Below are positions 6,205 through 7,724 of a stretch of DNA of 7,724 bases, one piece after another (within the stretch, counting starts at the first letter, position 1; every line of letters begins with the position of its first letter). Origin of the DNA: an uncultured Odoribacter sp. (lineage in GTDB: Bacteria; Bacteroidota; Bacteroidia; Bacteroidales; Marinifilaceae); NCBI GenBank assembly GCA_905204385.1, contig CAJKZL010000131.1:1-7724 (forward strand). The letters are read 5' to 3'. The translations under genes were made by a program, and so were the position numbers. Under the pieces are notes generated by a model. That model was not told the DNA's origin. It searched no databases and saw only the letters and a list, made by a program, of their open reading frames with translations.

Positions 6205-6279
6205 ACATCAAGCAAAAAAGACAGCACGCATTTGCAATGGTTAGTTCTGTCTGATTGTTTTACCTCTAAATACAAATTT

Positions 6280-7724
6280 ATGGAATGTAAACGAATCTTA
6301 GTCTATTTGGACACAAAAAGATTAAAAATTGTCAGAATCATGAAGTTATTCTCAATTTTTATGCTGGTATTCAACCTGGGAAGCTTTGCCACCGGATTTT
6401 CCCAGCAACAGTTGGTTACCCTCAACCTAAAAAATTGCAGCATCAACACTGTATTTCAGGAAATCTGGAAACAAACCGGATTGCGGTTTATTTACAATGA
6501 ACAGGACATACAGAATTTGCCCCCTCTGGAAGTGAAGGTTCGCAAACAACAAGTGGATAAAGTATTGGACGATCTGTTTCGCAATACTCCTTATCGATAT
6601 AGCCTTGAAAGCGATGTGATTTACGTCACTCCCCGTCCCGCCACTCCCCAAGAGCAGGAAATGGTGTGGATCAGAGGAACGGTAAAGGATAAAAAAGGGA
6701 ATCCCCTCCCCGGCGTCACCGTATTTTTAGGCAACACCGACATCGGAACCTCTACAGATATTTATGGCAATTATCAACTCTCTCTTTTGAAAGGAGATCC
6801 TCTCGATATCACCTATTCTTTCATCGGTATGAAAAAAGTGATTTACACTTTTAACTGTGACCGGGATACTCGCCACGATGTTATCATGGAGGAAGACAAT
6901 GTAGCTTTGCAGGATGTCGTCGTTATCGGTTACGGATCGAAATCCGAAAAAAACCTGACCAGTTCCGTATCTTCCATCAAGGCGAAGGACCTGGAGAAGT
7001 ATGCAAACGGAGCCAGCACTTTCGACAACATGTTGGGAGGAGCGGTAAAAGGAGTATTGGTCAACCAAAGCTCGGGTGAACCGGGCGCCAAGGCTACCTT
7101 AAATATCCGGGGAATCACCTCACCCTTAAAGTCCAAAAACAACAACGAACCCTTATATGTTATCGACGGAGTTCCTTTTTTTGTCGAGCGAAGCTTCAAC
7201 ATGCTGAACCCCTTGTCCACACTTTCGCCTAACGACATCGAAAGCATAGATGTTTTGAAAGATGCCGCAGCGACAGCCATTTACGGTTCGCGAGGTGCAA
7301 ACGGTGTGGTCATCATCAACACCAAAAACGGCCGCCGTAACGAACGAATGACCATCAGCCTGGGGTATTCTTTGAGTGTGGGCAATCAGATCAAGAAATT
7401 TACTCCGCTGAATACAGCCCAATTCAAAGACCTTCAGGAGATGATATCCAAAAATACCATCGACGCCATCAACTCCGGCCAATTGCGGGACGAAAGCATT
7501 ATTAACGAACAAATCATGCCTGGATTAGATTATTTTGCCGACATCACCTACGATAACAACGGGAACATGATCTACGGCGGTCTGAAAGACGACGTTTTCG
7601 GCAGTGAAAACACCAACTGGATAGAGGAAACCAACAATAAAAATGCCCTCACTCATATGTACAGTCTGGGCATCCGGGGAGGAAGTGAAACCACCAATTA
7701 TTACAGCAACAAGTCCAGAAGGAG
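6280..7724 (+). CDS. SusC/RagA-family TonB-dependent outer-membrane receptor with STN signalling domain (cut by right window edge)
   Basis: The open frame runs without a stop to the window end; 481 codons are visible of a family usually near 1,000-1,200 residues. Numbering is from the ATG at 6280. A second in-frame ATG at 6340 (residue 21) directly precedes a signal peptide (MKLFSIFMLVF to about GFSQ, 21-42) and may be the true start. An STN domain (about 46-119) transmits signals to FecR. A CarboxypepD_reg-like beta-sandwich follows (about 131-206, with G-T-V-K-D-K-K-G-N-P-L-P-G-V). Next come LQDVVVIGYG (210-219), typical of SusC proteins, and the plug domain. The plug contains Y-V-I-D-G-V-P (293-299) and the SusC signature I-E-S-I-D-V-L-K-D-A-A-A-T-A-I-Y-G-S-R-G-A-N-G-V (320-343). 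The first barrel strands begin near 356. It should import a glycan- or peptide-type ligand with a SusD partner beyond the edge; the ligand is unknown. Confidence 0.95.
   Translation, partial: MECKRILVYLDTKRLKIVRIMKLFSIFMLVFNLGSFATGFSQQQLVTLNLKNCSINTVFQEIWKQTGLRFIYNEQDIQNLPPLEVKVRKQQVDKVLDDLFRNTPYRYSLESDVIYVTPRPATPQEQEMVWIRGTVKDKKGNPLPGVTVFLGNTDIGTSTDIYGNYQLSLLKGDPLDITYSFIGMKKVIYTFNCDRDTRHDVIMEEDNVALQDVVVIGYGSKSEKNLTSSVSSIKAKDLEKYANGASTFDNMLGGAVKGVLVNQSSGEPGAKATLNIRGITSPLKSKNNNEPLYVIDGVPFFVERSFNMLNPLSTLSPNDIESIDVLKDAAATAIYGSRGANGVVIINTKNGRRNERMTISLGYSLSVGNQIKKFTPLNTAQFKDLQEMISKNTIDAINSGQLRDESIINEQIMPGLDYFADITYDNNGNMIYGGLKDDVFGSENTNWIEETNNKNALTHMYSLGIRGGSETTNYYSNKSRR

Noticed and set aside
6427..7512. 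Several minus-strand frames opposite the SusC-like gene
   Set aside because: They are shadows of a receptor gene with continuous STN, carboxypeptidase-regulatory-like and plug signatures; none shows a credible domain or start.

Overview
The window looks like a chromosomal segment of a Bacteroidota bacterium, most likely a gut-type member of the Bacteroidales. The evidence is an ECF sigma factor, a FecR-family anti-sigma factor and a SusC/RagA-type TonB-dependent receptor with an STN domain, in that order, together with A-rich leaders without convincing Shine-Dalgarno sites and a TAnnTTTG-type promoter element. An Odoribacteraceae-like lineage is possible, but that is only an impression from protein style. 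Every gene is on the plus strand. No RNA gene, insertion sequence, CRISPR array or attachment site was seen, and no gene-free stretch exceeds about 140 bp.

The left part (1-4287) is an envelope-associated cluster. It holds the 3' end of a LemA-family gene (1-188), a two-pass membrane DUF3137 protein (260-1198), a YrbG-type cation/Ca2+ exchanger (1273-2217), a second, complete LemA-family gene (2355-2945), a short TPM-domain protein without a signal peptide (2993-3436), and a YgcG-like TPM protein with signal peptide, membrane anchor and Gly-rich tail (3520-4287). LemA, DUF3137 and TPM proteins are known to be neighbours in many genomes, but their biochemical roles are poorly defined. The two LemA genes suggest that a LemA-DUF3137 unit and a LemA-TPM-TPM unit lie side by side with an antiporter between them.

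The right part (4303-7724) is a cell-surface-signalling locus: ECF sigma factor (4303-4899), single-pass FecR-type anti-sigma factor (5023-6168), and a SusC-like receptor (6280 to beyond the right edge). In the usual model, substrate binding at the outer-membrane receptor is passed through its periplasmic STN domain to FecR, which frees the sigma factor to transcribe the receptor operon. A SusD partner and any degradative enzymes would lie past the right edge, so the substrate cannot be inferred.

The only notable non-coding structures are two compact inverted repeats. One (224-242) lies just upstream of the DUF3137 start. The other (6175-6204) lies between the anti-sigma and receptor genes. 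The sigma gene starts only 15 bp after the last TPM gene, so transcription of the two blocks may be coupled. I found no clearly new type of system. The duplicated-LemA arrangement and the two hairpins deserve the closest second look.
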